Source of the DNA: Trissonchulus latispiculum
Lineage: Eukaryota > Nematoda > Enoplea > Enoplida > Ironidae
Direction: 5' to 3'
DNA: 64,000 bases
NCBI GenBank assembly: GCA_030248195.1
Contig: JASAND010022912.1
Span: forward strand, 105,690 to 169,689
Position numbers and translations under genes: made by a program. Positions 22,567-33,486 of the stretch are shown here, piece after piece (positions within the stretch are counted from its first letter, which is position 1; each line of letters opens with the position of its first letter). The notes beneath the pieces are model-generated. The model saw only the letters and a program-made list of their open reading frames with translations. It ran no database searches and was not told where the DNA came from.

Positions 22567-25410
22567 ATGGCCGCTGAGAATGTAGATAGCAACGGTACTG
22601 TTGACACTATTCATAGCTTTTTCAACGTGGTTTTCTGTAATATTAGGAGTGTCTGTAATAAGTTCAGTCAGCTGCATTTCGAAGTTTGTCTACAATATAA
22701 CTTTCCAGAAATTATTATATTGAATGAAACGTGGTTGAAAGAAGAATATCCAAATAGCTTATTTTTCTGTAATGGCCAGTATAATATTTATCGCAGGGAT
22801 CGGGAAAACGGAGATAGGGGGGGAGGTGTAGCAATTTTGGTGAAAAAATGTTTGTCCAGCAGGGAGCTAAAAATACCAGATTTACATTCCATTGAAGGAA
22901 TTGCTGTTGAAGTGCGTGGGTTGGGAAGCAAAAAATATATATACAGCACTTTCTATAGAGCAGCTGTTTCCTGCACTGACTGTTTCTCAAGTTTGGAAAA
23001 ATGTTTAAAATTTTTGCTAAATAAGCAGGCCCCTCTTATTGTCACTGGTGATTTCAATTTACCCGGTGTGGATTGGAAGGTACCACACGCCGTTACTACT
23101 TTTAATCAGGATAAGTTTTTAAATTTGTTTCTGGAAAACGGTTTTTACCAAAAGGTTCATGAGCCCACAAGGGGAAGTAGTACGTTAGACCTTGTTTTCG
23201 AGAGCATTCCAAACCTGGTTTCTGATGTCAAAATTCAGCCTCCTGTCGCTACTAGTGACCATTGTTGCGTATGCTTTAATGTAGATGCAAGTTTCGTATC
23301 TCCTCACAGCCGGTCGTACTTCTGTTGGGACTTGGCGGACTATGCGGGTATGCTTACTAGCCTTGAAATGGTGAATTGGGGTAATTTATTTGCTCCGTAT
23401 ACTGCTGTGAACGATAAGTGGCTGGTTTTTAAGGAGTTATGCTTACAAATCATTGAGGAAAACGTACCAAAGAAAACTATTTCAGGCAAGAAAAGACCGA
23501 AATATCCTAAAAACATTAGGCGCCTTTTATCTCATAAACGAAAATTGCATAAAGTTTTGCTAAAGTCTCCCAGTAACGAAAGTAAGTTGCGATTTAATGA
23601 AATTTCTGCAAGATGTGACACGGAAATTTGCAAATTCAATTACAATTCTGAGTTAAGATATGTACAGAAACCTTCTAACCGTGCTTTCTATACTTATGTG
23701 AAACGTAAACTGTGCTGCGATGAGGATGTATCTGTATTGTGTTCAAATGATAAAATAGCCGTTGAAGATAAGGACAAGGCTAACTTATTAAACTGTCAGT
23801 TTGAGTCTGTTTTTGTGCGGGACGACGGGAGGGCCGTCCAACTGACGGAAAAAGAATTTGATTTTGGTTTCGAAAATGTGCTCTTTACTAGTACCGCTAT
23901 TCTTGAAGCTATTAATACTTTAAAAGTTACCTCTGCCGCTGGTCCAGATGAAATTCCTGCTAGGTTCTTTAAACTTTGCAAATATCAACTTTGCCGACCA
24001 CTTCAGATTATCTTTCAGCAGTCTTTCAATGATGGGATTTTGCCAGAAGATTGGTTAGTAGCGCACGTAGTACCTATTTATAAGGGGAAGGGTAGCAGAT
24101 CGTCGCCGGAAAATTATCGGCCAGTGTCATTGACTTGTATTTGTTGTAAGATTATGGAGAAAGTATTGAAGAGATTTTTGCTCGAGCATTTGATAAGAAA
24201 CAAGCTTATAAGTAGGGAACAACATGGGTTCTTGTCTCACCGATCAACTCAGACTCAGTTATTGGAGTGTGTAAATTTCTGGTCAGCCAAACTTAACGAT
24301 AAAGAGGGGGTTAAGGTACTGTATTTGGACGTAAGCAAGGCTTTTGACTCTGTTTCGCATGTCAAACTTAAGAGCAAACTTAGATCGTACGGGATACGCG
24401 GACAGGCTTTGACTTGGTTAGAGTCTTTTCTAACGGGAAGGGTTCAGTATGTTAGGGTAAGGAATGTGCTTTCCGATGTTGCTGAAGTGTTTAGTGGGGT
24501 ACCCCAAGGCAGTGTTCTTGGACCCGTGCTCTTTCTTATTTATATTAACGATCTCCCTGATGTTTGTGTGAACTCAAAAGTAAAGATTTTCGCTGACGAT
24601 ACTAAAATTTTCTCCTCAGGAGCTTCTCTAAACCTCTTTTTGAGTTTCCGAAATGACTGTGGTGGTGTCTTTGACTGGGCATCAGAAAACCAACTTTCGA
24701 TAGCGTCCAACAAAAGTATGCTTCTTGAAATTGGTGCTCCTTATATTGCTTCCGATTTTGAAATCAATGGATTAAAAATACCAAAAGTTGAATATGTAAA
24801 GGATTTAGGGGTTTACATTACCTCTGATCTGAAGTTTTCTATGCATGTAGATAAGATATGTGCTAAAGCTTTTCAAAAGACTGCTGTTATCTTTAAGTCC
24901 TTCTGCTGTCGTGATCTTAAGTTTTTATTAGCTATGTATACACTTTATGTCAGACCAATTTTAGAGTATAACTGTTGTGTCTGGTCTCCTTATCTAATGA
25001 AGGATATTAATAAGTTAGAATTAGTGCAGAGGCGATTCACGAAAAGAATACCTGAAATTCGGGATCTTTCCTACAGTGACCGACTCAAAATTACGGGCCT
25101 TGAGACACTTGAGAGTCGTAGACTTAAAGCGGATCTAGCTCAAGCTTACAAAATTATCCACGAAATGGGTAATGTAAATTCTGCAGAATTTTTTTCTTAC
25201 GCTGTAGAAACAGGTACACGTGGTCATGAGTTGAAATTGCGAAACTGCAGGTCCAGGCTTGATTGTCGCAAGCATTTTTTTGCAAACAGGGTAGTTCCAG
25301 TTTGGAACAGTTTAAATTCTGGCATCATATCCGCCCCAAACATTAGTGTATTCAAAAAGAGGCTTGATTCTGTTAATCTACGCAATTTCTTAAAATACAA
25401 GCCTGATTAA
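22567..25410 (+). CDS. Retrotransposon ORF2: APE endonuclease and reverse transcriptase
   Basis: 947 residues. The AP-type endonuclease occupies about residues 20-240: NETW near 53, RRDR followed by GGGVAILV, TGDFN near 159, and SDH near 231, which are the catalytic signatures of non-LTR endonucleases. The reverse transcriptase covers about residues 460-740: LYLDVSKAFDSV near 583, GVPQGSVLGP near 643, and the catalytic FADD near 674. The C-terminal region (RPILEYNCCVWSP, LELVQRRFTKRI) matches the conserved tail of CR1/L2-like proteins. There are no internal stops. It nicks target DNA and primes reverse transcription there. The start codon at 22567 is in frame with ORF1 across one TGA. Confidence 0.93.
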   Translation: MAAENVDSNGTVDTIHSFFNVVFCNIRSVCNKFSQLHFEVCLQYNFPEIIILNETWLKEEYPNSLFFCNGQYNIYRRDRENGDRGGGVAILVKKCLSSRELKIPDLHSIEGIAVEVRGLGSKKYIYSTFYRAAVSCTDCFSSLEKCLKFLLNKQAPLIVTGDFNLPGVDWKVPHAVTTFNQDKFLNLFLENGFYQKVHEPTRGSSTLDLVFESIPNLVSDVKIQPPVATSDHCCVCFNVDASFVSPHSRSYFCWDLADYAGMLTSLEMVNWGNLFAPYTAVNDKWLVFKELCLQIIEENVPKKTISGKKRPKYPKNIRRLLSHKRKLHKVLLKSPSNESKLRFNEISARCDTEICKFNYNSELRYVQKPSNRAFYTYVKRKLCCDEDVSVLCSNDKIAVEDKDKANLLNCQFESVFVRDDGRAVQLTEKEFDFGFENVLFTSTAILEAINTLKVTSAAGPDEIPARFFKLCKYQLCRPLQIIFQQSFNDGILPEDWLVAHVVPIYKGKGSRSSPENYRPVSLTCICCKIMEKVLKRFLLEHLIRNKLISREQHGFLSHRSTQTQLLECVNFWSAKLNDKEGVKVLYLDVSKAFDSVSHVKLKSKLRSYGIRGQALTWLESFLTGRVQYVRVRNVLSDVAEVFSGVPQGSVLGPVLFLIYINDLPDVCVNSKVKIFADDTKIFSSGASLNLFLSFRNDCGGVFDWASENQLSIASNKSMLLEIGAPYIASDFEINGLKIPKVEYVKDLGVYITSDLKFSMHVDKICAKAFQKTAVIFKSFCCRDLKFLLAMYTLYVRPILEYNCCVWSPYLMKDINKLELVQRRFTKRIPEIRDLSYSDRLKITGLETLESRRLKADLAQAYKIIHEMGNVNSAEFFSYAVETGTRGHELKLRNCRSRLDCRKHFFANRVVPVWNSLNSGIISAPNISVFKKRLDSVNLRNFLKYKPD

Positions 25411-25708
25411 CAATTTCATATAATGTAGTTGGTTCTTGTATATACTTACGTATTTATACATACGTTGCGTATAGTTATGTATTCACACTTTAGACCTATA
25501 TGTGTATGTTTTTGTAGGTTTTATAATATTGCTGATTTGTTGTTGTGGTTGATTTACGGATATATATGACATTTTGTAGCTATTGCAGGGGCGTGCAGAT
25601 TCTTGTGCGTCTCCTTTTTGGCCATTATATATATGCGATGTGTATTCACTTTGAAATTGTATTGACAGTGCTGATTGGCCAAATAAACATTTTTGATTTG
25701 ATTTGATT

Positions 25709-26862
25709 TGAACCGTCATGGCATGAACTTTCTATTGGTTGAAAAAAAATTCTTAAAAAATTAAAATTCATCAAAAGAAGCCGATTTTTTAAGTTTTGAA
25801 AGATCAGTAGAAGCCAGGAACTAGCCGTTCGGTGGAACATTAGCCCATGTCCCAGACATTTTGAATCCCGAATATCAGCTGATTTCGTCAAAAATTGCGA
25901 TAGTTATTCAATTTTTTCGATTTTCAAAATCCTTTGATCTTTGCCGTTTTTCCAACTTTGACTGGCTATTTCTCGCGACTCACTCAATGCAAAAAATTTT
26001 TGATTGGATTTTCAGGACCGCTTACGTGTCAGCTTTCATGTGATATATGTGGTTTTTCAAAATTTGAAAATCGATTTTTTCGAAAAATACCACTTTTTGA
26101 CCCAAAAGTTCGACAATACGAATCCAGCAAAAGTGGGTAAAAATAACATTATCATAAAGTTTAATCTGAGCTGAATCCAACGATATAAATTTTTCGTTGC
26201 TACGGCTTAAATTACCACAGCAACGAATTTTTAAACAATTTCCTATTTCAGCTGATTTCTGACAAGTTGTGCTATATTGTGGATTGATTTGCCGCAAATA
26301 GTGTAAACTAGCCAAAAACCGGCTAAAAAGCGAAATTGTTTAAAAAATTCGTTGCTGGGGCAATTTAAGCCGTAGCCACGAAAAATTTATGTCGTTGGAT
26401 TCAGCTCAGATTAAACTTTATGATAATGTTATTTTTACACACTTTTGCTGGATTCGCATTGTCGAACTTTTGGGTCAAAAAGTGGTATTTTTCGAAAAAA
26501 TCTATTTTCAAATTTTGAAAAACCACATATATCACATGAAAGCTGACACGTAAGCGGTCCTGAAAATCCAATCAAAAAAATTTTGCATTGAGTGAGTCGC
26601 CAGTAATAGCCAGTCAAAGTTGGAAAAGCGGCAAAGATCAAAGGATTTTGAAAATCGAAAAAATTGAAACTATCGCAATTTTTGACGAAATCAGCTGATA
26701 TTCGGGATTCAAAATGTCTGGGACATGGGCTAATGTTCCACCGAACGGCTAATTCCTGGCTTCTACTGATCTTTCAAAACTTAAAAAATCGGCTTCTTTT
26801 GATGAATTTTAATTTTTTAAAAATTTTTTCAACCAAAAGAAAGTTCATGCCATGACGGTTCA
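25709..26862. repeat. 1.15 kb palindrome directly 3' of the CR1 element
   Basis: The arm TGAACCGTCATGGCATGAAC at 25709 recurs inverted at 26843-26862. The arms are about 530 bp with few differences and a centre of about 90 bp near 26250-26330. The right flank CAGAAAATATATACATTG (from 26861) is the same string found just inside the right arm of the 5.6-6.8 kb palindrome (about 6692), hinting at a shared family. There is no credible ORF: frames at 25646-26641 are mirror images of each other. Confidence 0.88.
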
Positions 26863-27034
26863 GAAAATATATACATTGCTGCAGGAAAAATGTAAAGGTA
26901 ATTCAGTATAAACAAAACAATTTCGCTCCCTACATTTTATGGTCAGACTTTAGGTACTCATTTGTGGGAGGGGTCACTGGGGTCCAATTTGTGTAGGGGG
27001 TCAGCCGTTATTGTGCAGATGATGTCCCCAACCT

Positions 27035-27074
27035 AATAACTAAGAGTGTGACGCTTGTCACACTCTTAGTTATT
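27035..27074. repeat. Perfect 17 bp stem hairpin
   Basis: AATAACTAAGAGTGTGA pairs with its inverse copy around a short loop. The right half (CTCTTAGTTATTATGTACTCTTG) resembles the right terminus of the foldback MITE at 33487-33805, so it may be a deletion derivative of that family. Confidence 0.75.
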
Positions 27075-27269
27075 ATGTACTCTTGCTAATATTTAGCTTG
27101 GGTTACGAGGTTGCCATTGATCATGGCAGCCTACCTAAGCACCTTTTATGTTTAAATAATAACCAGGTTAAAAGGGTATGTAGAGTGTAGAGTAGAGTTA
27201 ACATTAACTCGATCCTTTACATAATGGGTTAAGAGGAAAACTGAAGCTTGAGTGGAGCTAAGCGAGTTA

Positions 27270-28009
27270 GCCCATTGCGTGTTGCCAAGGAAAAGACGAA
27301 AAATCCATGGCATATTGTACATCACACAGAAACATTATGTAAAAATAGTCATTTCAGCTGATATTAATTTTTCCGAAACATATATATAAAATACACTAAT
27401 GTTTGGGGCCATTTGGACCCATAGATGCAAAGTTTCTGTCTAAGCAACTAAACGTGTGGGTTCGCATGGACCCACGCAACACGTTGTGAAGTTAGCAGCG
27501 ACAGGAAAGATATAAATTATTTACGAGATGCGAAGTCTAAGCAAGTTTAATTGTAAATTCAGACAAATGGTCAATGTTTCTCGTTTCTCTTGACTAAATT
27601 CGTAAGTCAGTTAGCTAATATTCGATATTCGCCATGTTGGGAAAAATCTAAGTGAGTTGTGGTCGGGTGTGGTTCGAAGTAGGTTGGGTTGCGTAAGTTG
27701 AGTTTCGTCAAAGTTTGGGTAGGTTTATAGTTAATTGCGTCAATTTGGGGGTGCTCGCTAATTTTGATTAAGTATTTCATTTTGTAGTAACTTTTGTATT
27801 TTGGAAGATTTGTCTTCGAGTTTTGTTAAAATTATTGAATAAACCGTTGTAATCGTTTCGTTGAGTTTCAGTTGGTCAGGATCGTTCTCGCCTCCAATAT
27901 CGCGCACCACGGCATTTCACCTGTAATTTAGGACTTAATCTAACTGGTCAAAAGGAAGACAGCAGCATTTTACTATTTCTCATAGAGTCAAACTTCACAA
28001 CGTAATGGA
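27270..28009. mobile_element. 221 bp MITE split by a solo LTR
   Basis: After removing the LTR, terminal inverted repeats CCATTGCGTGTTGC (left) and CCATTACGTGTTGC (right, reverse complement) bound a 221 bp element flanked by TTA (27267-27269 and 28010-28012). The orthologous site in copy 2 (CGAGTTTAACCAGTT, about 46432-46446) has a single TTA. TA or TTA duplication fits Tc1/mariner- or Harbinger-type elements. It encodes no protein. Confidence 0.75.
27485..27999. mobile_element. Solo LTR, 515 bp
   Basis: It begins TGTGAAGTT and ends AACTTCACA (a perfect 9 bp inverted terminal repeat, TG...CA). It is flanked by the 4 bp direct repeat ACGT (27481-27484 and 28000-28003). AATAAA at 27838-27843 fits a polyadenylation signal. 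There is no internal retroelement sequence, so the internal region was lost by LTR-LTR recombination. It sits inside the right terminal repeat of the MITE, so it is the younger insertion. The 4 bp duplication is typical of Ty3/Gypsy-like elements. Confidence 0.8.
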
Positions 28010-29047
28010 TTAAAACGGTTATTTTTAACTCTATTCTACTATACCATATCTTGAAAAGGTCCTTAATTTGCCAAAGTTTTAGAGGAAAGGAGCGCAACTA
28101 TTTCTATGTAAATATCTTCAGCATTTGCAATGAAGTGGGTAGGATTGGGGTTCCAAATTTCACAACAGTCTATCACGACTGACTCTGGGTATCAACCACT
28201 TCGAGTACACGGAAGGTCGACTCGTTTATCGGCTGGGATAAACTTAGGCACAGGATCTTTGGAAGGTGATTTGTCCAGAACCAAAGATTCCTTGCGGTCA
28301 ACCTGGATGGGGTCTAGGCGTGAGTTCGTTTGAAGAGGGCAGGGATCCAAGAGTTATCAATGGCAAGCGGGGTCGACACTTGCCGTATCTGGATAGATGA
28401 ATCTGGTCTGTATCAAAGAACACTGATTGAGAATCCTGATTACCAAATCAAGATTCTGGAACGATGATGATGATGTCTTTGTCGGGACCGAGGGTGCAAG
28501 TTTAATCACTCACCTGTGCTGGGGCTATGAATCCAAATCTTGACCTGAACCTTATGTCCTAGTAGATGGGTTCAGTATTAGGACACAGTAATTTAATAAT
28601 GACAATTATAATATTAACAGTGATAATGATGACAATAAACAACAAGAGTGATTACTACAGTGCGTACAAGGAGTAAGATAAGCTACAAGTCACAAACTGC
28701 ATGCTGTATGAACAATTAGACAAACAAAAGTAGTTTGTCAGAGTTGCCAGTATTTGGTTTACCCAAAATATTAATAGGTAATAGGGACAAGGTTTTGAAA
28801 TCTAGACTCAGTTCCGCTATATTCCTCTTTCTTTCCTTCCTAACTAACCAACTGACAAAGTATTTGACCTATTACTAAACTCTATCGTGCGATTCCTATA
28901 TGCTTGTGTTCGTGTCGTTAAGTTATGACTCTTTTTCCGTCCTCCTTAACAAGGACCATATAATATCAATAAAGAAAGCTACTAAACAATTTAAATTAAC
29001 TAGATTAAAGGAGTTAGTAGTACAGTGGTTCCGGTCTGTGGGTGAGC

Positions 29048-29077
29048 CCGAAATGCTAGTAACAATAGCACTTTCGG
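29048..29077. repeat. Hairpin with GTAACAA loop
   Basis: CCGAAATGCTA, then GTAACAA, then TAGCACTTTCGG, with one bulged base. It has the same loop as the hairpins at 30049, 30168, 30287, 32951 and 34590, but an unrelated stem sequence. Confidence 0.7.
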
Positions 29078-29589
29078 ATGCTATACGGTCGCCAAGGGTC
29101 AAACACAAGGGGGTCCGGTTGGGGAGTTTCCTGGTCCGTTTATGGGGTTAGTACAAGTGTAGTTTGATTTAATCTCTTCTTTAAGTCTTCTACTGCCGAC
29201 TGACTTGAAAGACCACTGAACCAATTAGACCAAAGACAGGGGGTGACAACCCCTTCGATAAGGCTGATGATTAGCTCGAAAAGATTCATCTTTTGTAGTG
29301 AAAGAATAAGAACCACTTTGGATTAGTTGAAAACGATATCAAGTTCTCTTTGTTAGGTTTTAGGTCCCACACTAGATTCTGGTGCTGTATCTGCAATTGT
29401 CTCTGCCTTAATCGTTCCCCAAAAAGTCTGAACTGACTCTCAAAGTACCTTGGCAAAACTGATTCTGATCCAAACAATTATCCACAATATCCGTATCCTT
29501 CGACTGAACTGACTACTGATCAATTAATGTAAGCACTGAGACTCCGATGACTGACAATCTGACTTTGATTCCGGCAGGACAGATGAGAG

Positions 29590-29655
29590 CTCCGCACCTG
29601 AATCAAATGGGTTAAAACCCATTAATACAAGTTATAGGTGCGGGATTCGAACCCA
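29590..29655 (-). repeat. tRNA B-box with nested hairpin (SINE-like)
   Basis: CGCACCT/AGGTGCG arms enclose AATGGGTT-AA-AACCCATT. On the minus strand GGTTCGAATCC (29643-29653) precedes it. The inner string TGGGTTTTAACCCATTTGAT recurs at about 21027-21046, just 5' of the retrotransposon, so it is a dispersed element. Confidence 0.55.
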
Positions 29656-30007
29656 GCATCTATTACTCACATTTTGGCTTTCTGAACTTGAAATAAACTT
29701 GTACAAGTTGAAATTGCTGTGAAAGTTTAAGATTTAAGTGGATTGAGACAAGTTCTGAATGATTTGAGTAAGATCACAATACTTAAAATCGGTTTTAAGC
29801 AAAACGCTAGTTTTTAGGGCAATTTCTTGCATTCTTACGCAAGAAACAACTTCAATGTGGAACTATGATTTCAGGTTGATTTCTCTTTGTACAGTCTGCT
29901 TCTATACGATTAAGACCTATTACTCGAAATTGACACACTTTTGGGTCCTTTTAACAGCAGATAGGTACCCATTTACTCAGCTAACGCGAGAAACATTAAA
30001 TTGGTTA

Positions 30008-30310
30008 AAATGATCGAATCTAGGACCTTTGTTTTCCGAGTCCTAGCAAGGAAGGTAACAACTTCCTATCTTTGATACGAATTGATTAATTAGAAAATGA
30101 GTAACACGTGAGTTTGTGAAAACACGGTATTTGGTTGCAGAACTTTTAATTTCACGATTCTAAATGGGGAAGGTAACAACTTCCTGTTTTAACAAGCATT
30201 AATAATTTAGAGGACGGTTAACGCACGATTTTAACGAAAACATCATAATTTAACGTAGAACCTTTGCTTTCAGTAGGTTCTACCTAGGGAGATAACAACT
30301 CCCCTATTTT
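30008..30310. repeat. Three-unit tandem array, each unit with paired hairpins
   Basis: The period is about 120 bp. Each unit has a first hairpin with a loop like CTTTGTTTTCCGA (stem CTAGGAC/GTCCTAG at 30020-30046; stem GTAGAACC/GGTTCTAC at 30255-30283; degraded in the middle unit). Each then has a second hairpin with loop GTAACAA or ATAACAA (stems AGGAAG/CTTCCT, GGAAG/CTTCC, GGGAG/CTCCC). Loops and spacing are conserved while stems differ in sequence and stay paired. Confidence 0.75.
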
Positions 30311-30893
30311 GGCAAGTACCGGATGTTGAAAACAAATTGACTTCATAAATCTGGTGGTTTTGACCTTTATTAGAAGATGGTTCTGGTACCCTATCCATAA
30401 TACTTACGTAACTAATCGTTAATTTGCTTATTTCAGGTATAGTATTGATTATTACTTGATATCAGTCAAAATTACCAGATTGCTGAGACCTATTATTGCC
30501 ATTTTTGGATAATCAACATGGATGAGCTTTATATTAGTCGTAGAATGAGTGAGGTTGATTTTTCAACCTTGCTAACCTTTACATAACGGGGTTTTGTTGT
30601 TTTTTGCCTTTGAACGTGAACACCGACATGAAATGGTGTTAGACCGCGGTTGCGGTCATTATTAGTAACGAAACATGGATCAGGCATGGTTAATTTAACC
30701 AAAAATGGCGATAATAACGTGTTCCGACAGTAGAAACAAAAATACAGTAAATAGAATTAAAAACCAGGTTCACTTCAGCTTCTTACGTAATGCCACTATA
30801 CCTTTTAGACAAGAATTCTGAAAATGATAATTTTAAATAGAAATTGCATTAATTTGGCGATGAGACCGATCATTTGACGGATTCCTTTCCTTG

Positions 30894-30940
30894 CGATTCG
30901 TCCGCACTCTTAACAAAGAGTGGCTTACGCGGACGAATCG
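30894..30940. repeat. Cruciform-like double hairpin with TAACAA loop
   Basis: The outer stem is CGATTCGTCCGC/GCGGACGAATCG (12 bp, perfect). The inner stem is CACTCT/AGAGTG around the loop TAACAA (30911-30916). Confidence 0.85.
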
Positions 30941-32579
30941 AGGACATCCTGATTCCGGCTAATAAAACCTAATACTACATCCCTATGACCCTAGATCCTA
31001 TAGCCCTAACCTCATTTGCATATTTACTAAACTGAACCTAAACCTGGATTTCCTACGTAACTATGTATTCACAAACTTCCAGACGTACATACAAGACTAG
31101 CAACCTAGAACTACATTACTTATTACTATTGTCCTGCGTAGTATAGGAGTTCTAGTATAATTTTGGCACTTCATACGGATCATGCACACAGAGAATCATT
31201 AACCATTTGGACGGTCACTTGCTCGATTATAACTGACAACTACATTACATAAAACATTCATACAAAAATCCTAGGTAATCTAATATTGAACTACGTGACC
31301 CTATTTGCTAATTATACGCAATCAAGTAACATCTGTACAATACTTAAATTAATAACCACTTATGCCTCACTCATGCAACATTTGGACTAGAATACACTCC
31401 TATTAGCAGAAATGCAATCTTTCATACAAATCACACATACACTTCATTCCTGCTTAAGGTCTGAGTCTTGATCACTCCAGCGATGCTCACAACCTTCGTC
31501 GAACAGAAGGAGTTTCTGCGAGTCAACGCGCATACAATCATAAAAACCAATATACAATGCCATTCATACAATTCGTACACACATACAAACACACAACTTC
31601 TTAGGCAATTACTTATCTAACTAATCCTAAAGACAAACATAATTAAAAGACACAGTTAACAATGCCTAGCTATGAATACGATTAACGCTGTAATTTCCTT
31701 AGCTACTATTTTAATTTTGCGTTTGTAATGTAATTACTAATTAATACTGATTTAATGAGACTTTTTTTGAAAAAATGGTGCAGGTTTTAGAATTCTAGAA
31801 CCTGACTTTTAGCACGTAAGTTTAGTAATCTTAGGAGACTTTGGAATTTTAGAAAGCCGTGTGAATAATGATTGCCAAGCAATCATTACAAAACAAAACC
31901 ACTATTACCAGACAAAACTGAAGCCGGTCATTTCCCCGTGAAATGCTTGATTATTAATTATTTGGAAAGAAAAGAACAAGAGATTATTTTGGAATTCTGT
32001 TTTAAAACTGGTTCGTGTGTTTTTGATAACCTATTATTTTCAGTTACCGACCTATGACAAACAGTTACAGATTACAAACAGTAATTTTATGGCTTAACAA
32101 AGTCTGAGATTAAAACAATATGGCCGGCAACTCCTAGTTGCCGGCTGTGGGGTAAATATTTCTATTAATCAACTCAATAAAAAATAGGGTCGTAGTAAAG
32201 GAACCCTCTAGCTCAAACTTAGGGGTTGGGTCCCCACTTAAATATCCCAATGCTCTACTTTAAACCCCAATTTTAGACCAAAAAAGGGCCTTACTAAAAA
32301 GGTAAAAAACATGGTCGTGGCTTGACCAAAAAATGCAAATAAAAGATAACTAAATGAATGAAATAATAGGAGGTGGAGGTCAGCAAACCTCTATATACAG
32401 AGAGTGTCGGTACGAAAAACAGAAAAACAGAAGTAGAGGCAATTCTCAAGACCTCCATCGAACAGGAGGGGTTTACATGAGCTGCCCCTTTATTGAAATA
32501 ATAAAATAATAATAAAGAAGAGAAAAAATGAAATAAAATAAAATAAAAGTGGCTCAAGGCCCACACATGCTATCATAAC

Positions 32580-32810
32580 TAAAATATGGCCTCAGGCCCA
32601 AAATGTGGAGTAAAGATGGGGCTCCATGGCCCAGAATCGTATAAAAAAGCTGGCCCAATGGCCTCATAAAATACGAAAAAACATGGCCTGAAGGCCTCCA
32701 AAAGTGCATATACAAAGATTTGGCCCAATGGCCTCCAAAATAGGGAAAAAGTTGGCCCATAGGCCTCCAAAAATAGGGCCACAAAGGGCCGAAAAATGCT
32801 GATTTGGCCG
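32580..32810. repeat. Degenerate minisatellite built on TGGCCCAATGGCCTCCAAAA
   Basis: Five or more diverged units, each with two GGCC cores, are spaced roughly 40-50 bp apart. The long minus-strand frames here (32554-32826) encode only the repeat and are not credible genes. Confidence 0.7.
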
Positions 32811-32874
32811 GGTATAACAAACCCAAAAAGGCCCCTAAAAAAGAAGGTAGTGTTCGTGTTAAAAAACTCTATTT

Positions 32875-32981
32875 CTTTTTCTCTGACCAGTGTGGGTCAG
32901 AGAAAAAGTCCCTATGCGTCCTAACCTGGGAAGGTGCGCTGAATTCCCTATGCAGGTAACAACTGCACTAGGGAACGCACC
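32875..32981. repeat. Two large consecutive hairpins
   Basis: The first is CTTTTTCTCTGACC paired with its complement at 32895-32908. The second has nested arms GGTGCG/CGCACC, TTCCCTA/TAGGGAA and TGCAG/CTGCA around GTAACAA (32956-32962). Confidence 0.85.
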
Positions 32982-33486
32982 GAATGGAGGGGGAAGAAGC
33001 AATCTACTTCGGCTGCAACTCAACGAACACTGATTTGAAAATCAAATTTTGGGACCGAGCTGACAGTTTTGCTGACAGCTCGGTGACAGGTCATTAGCGA
33101 ATTTGGGGCGGAATTTTGCTTTGACTTTAAGGCAAAGCTTCTAGAAGGTTCTAGAACCTTCTAGAAACTTGCCACCTTTTGTATGTGAGGCGCAGCGGCG
33201 GGCTGAGCCAGCTGGCCATTAGTGGTCGAAATTAATGAGATTTTGAAATTATTGCCCCCCAACTGACCCATTTTTGATATATTTCCAGTGCCGAAACTTG
33301 GCGAAACTTTGCGAAACTTTCTTTAACACATAAGCGTAACCAAAGGGGAAATTTCGTGAATTTTTGCAACTTTATCGAATTATTACACAAGATATACAAT
33401 TTTCTATAATTTAAAATTTATATCACAATAATCTACGTACCTATCTACTTATACTTAGCTACTTACATTAATATTATTATTATTAT

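Larger units (their letters stand above)
21045..25710 (+). mobile_element. Full-length CR1-like non-LTR retrotransposon
   Basis: The element has a 5' leader of about 190 bp, ORF1 (21238-22548), ORF2 (22567-25410), a 3' UTR of about 300 bp and a 3' end made of tandem TTGAT repeats (GATTTGATTTGATTTG, ending about 25710). The tail repeat instead of poly(A) is characteristic of the CR1/L2 superclan. Both ORFs are open, so it is probably a young and possibly active copy. The 5' boundary is estimated from where unrelated repeat sequence ends. No target duplication was identified. The 3' end abuts the palindrome at 25709. Confidence 0.85.
27087..28112. repeat. Dispersed/duplicated segment with nested insertions
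   Basis: It matches 46182-46535 collinearly (TAATATTTAGCTTGGG... to TATTTCTATGTAAA). Copy 2 runs straight through, whereas this copy is interrupted by the MITE and LTR below. Both contain GTGTAGAGTATAG-like purine-rich stretches. No gene. Confidence 0.75.

Noticed and set aside
30008..30310. CRISPR-like array
   Set aside because: Only three diverged units of about 120 bp in a eukaryotic genome. Repeats are not identical and spacers are not distinct.
32554..32826. 90-codon minus-strand frames rich in Gly/Pro/Trp/Phe
   Set aside because: They translate the GGCC minisatellite.
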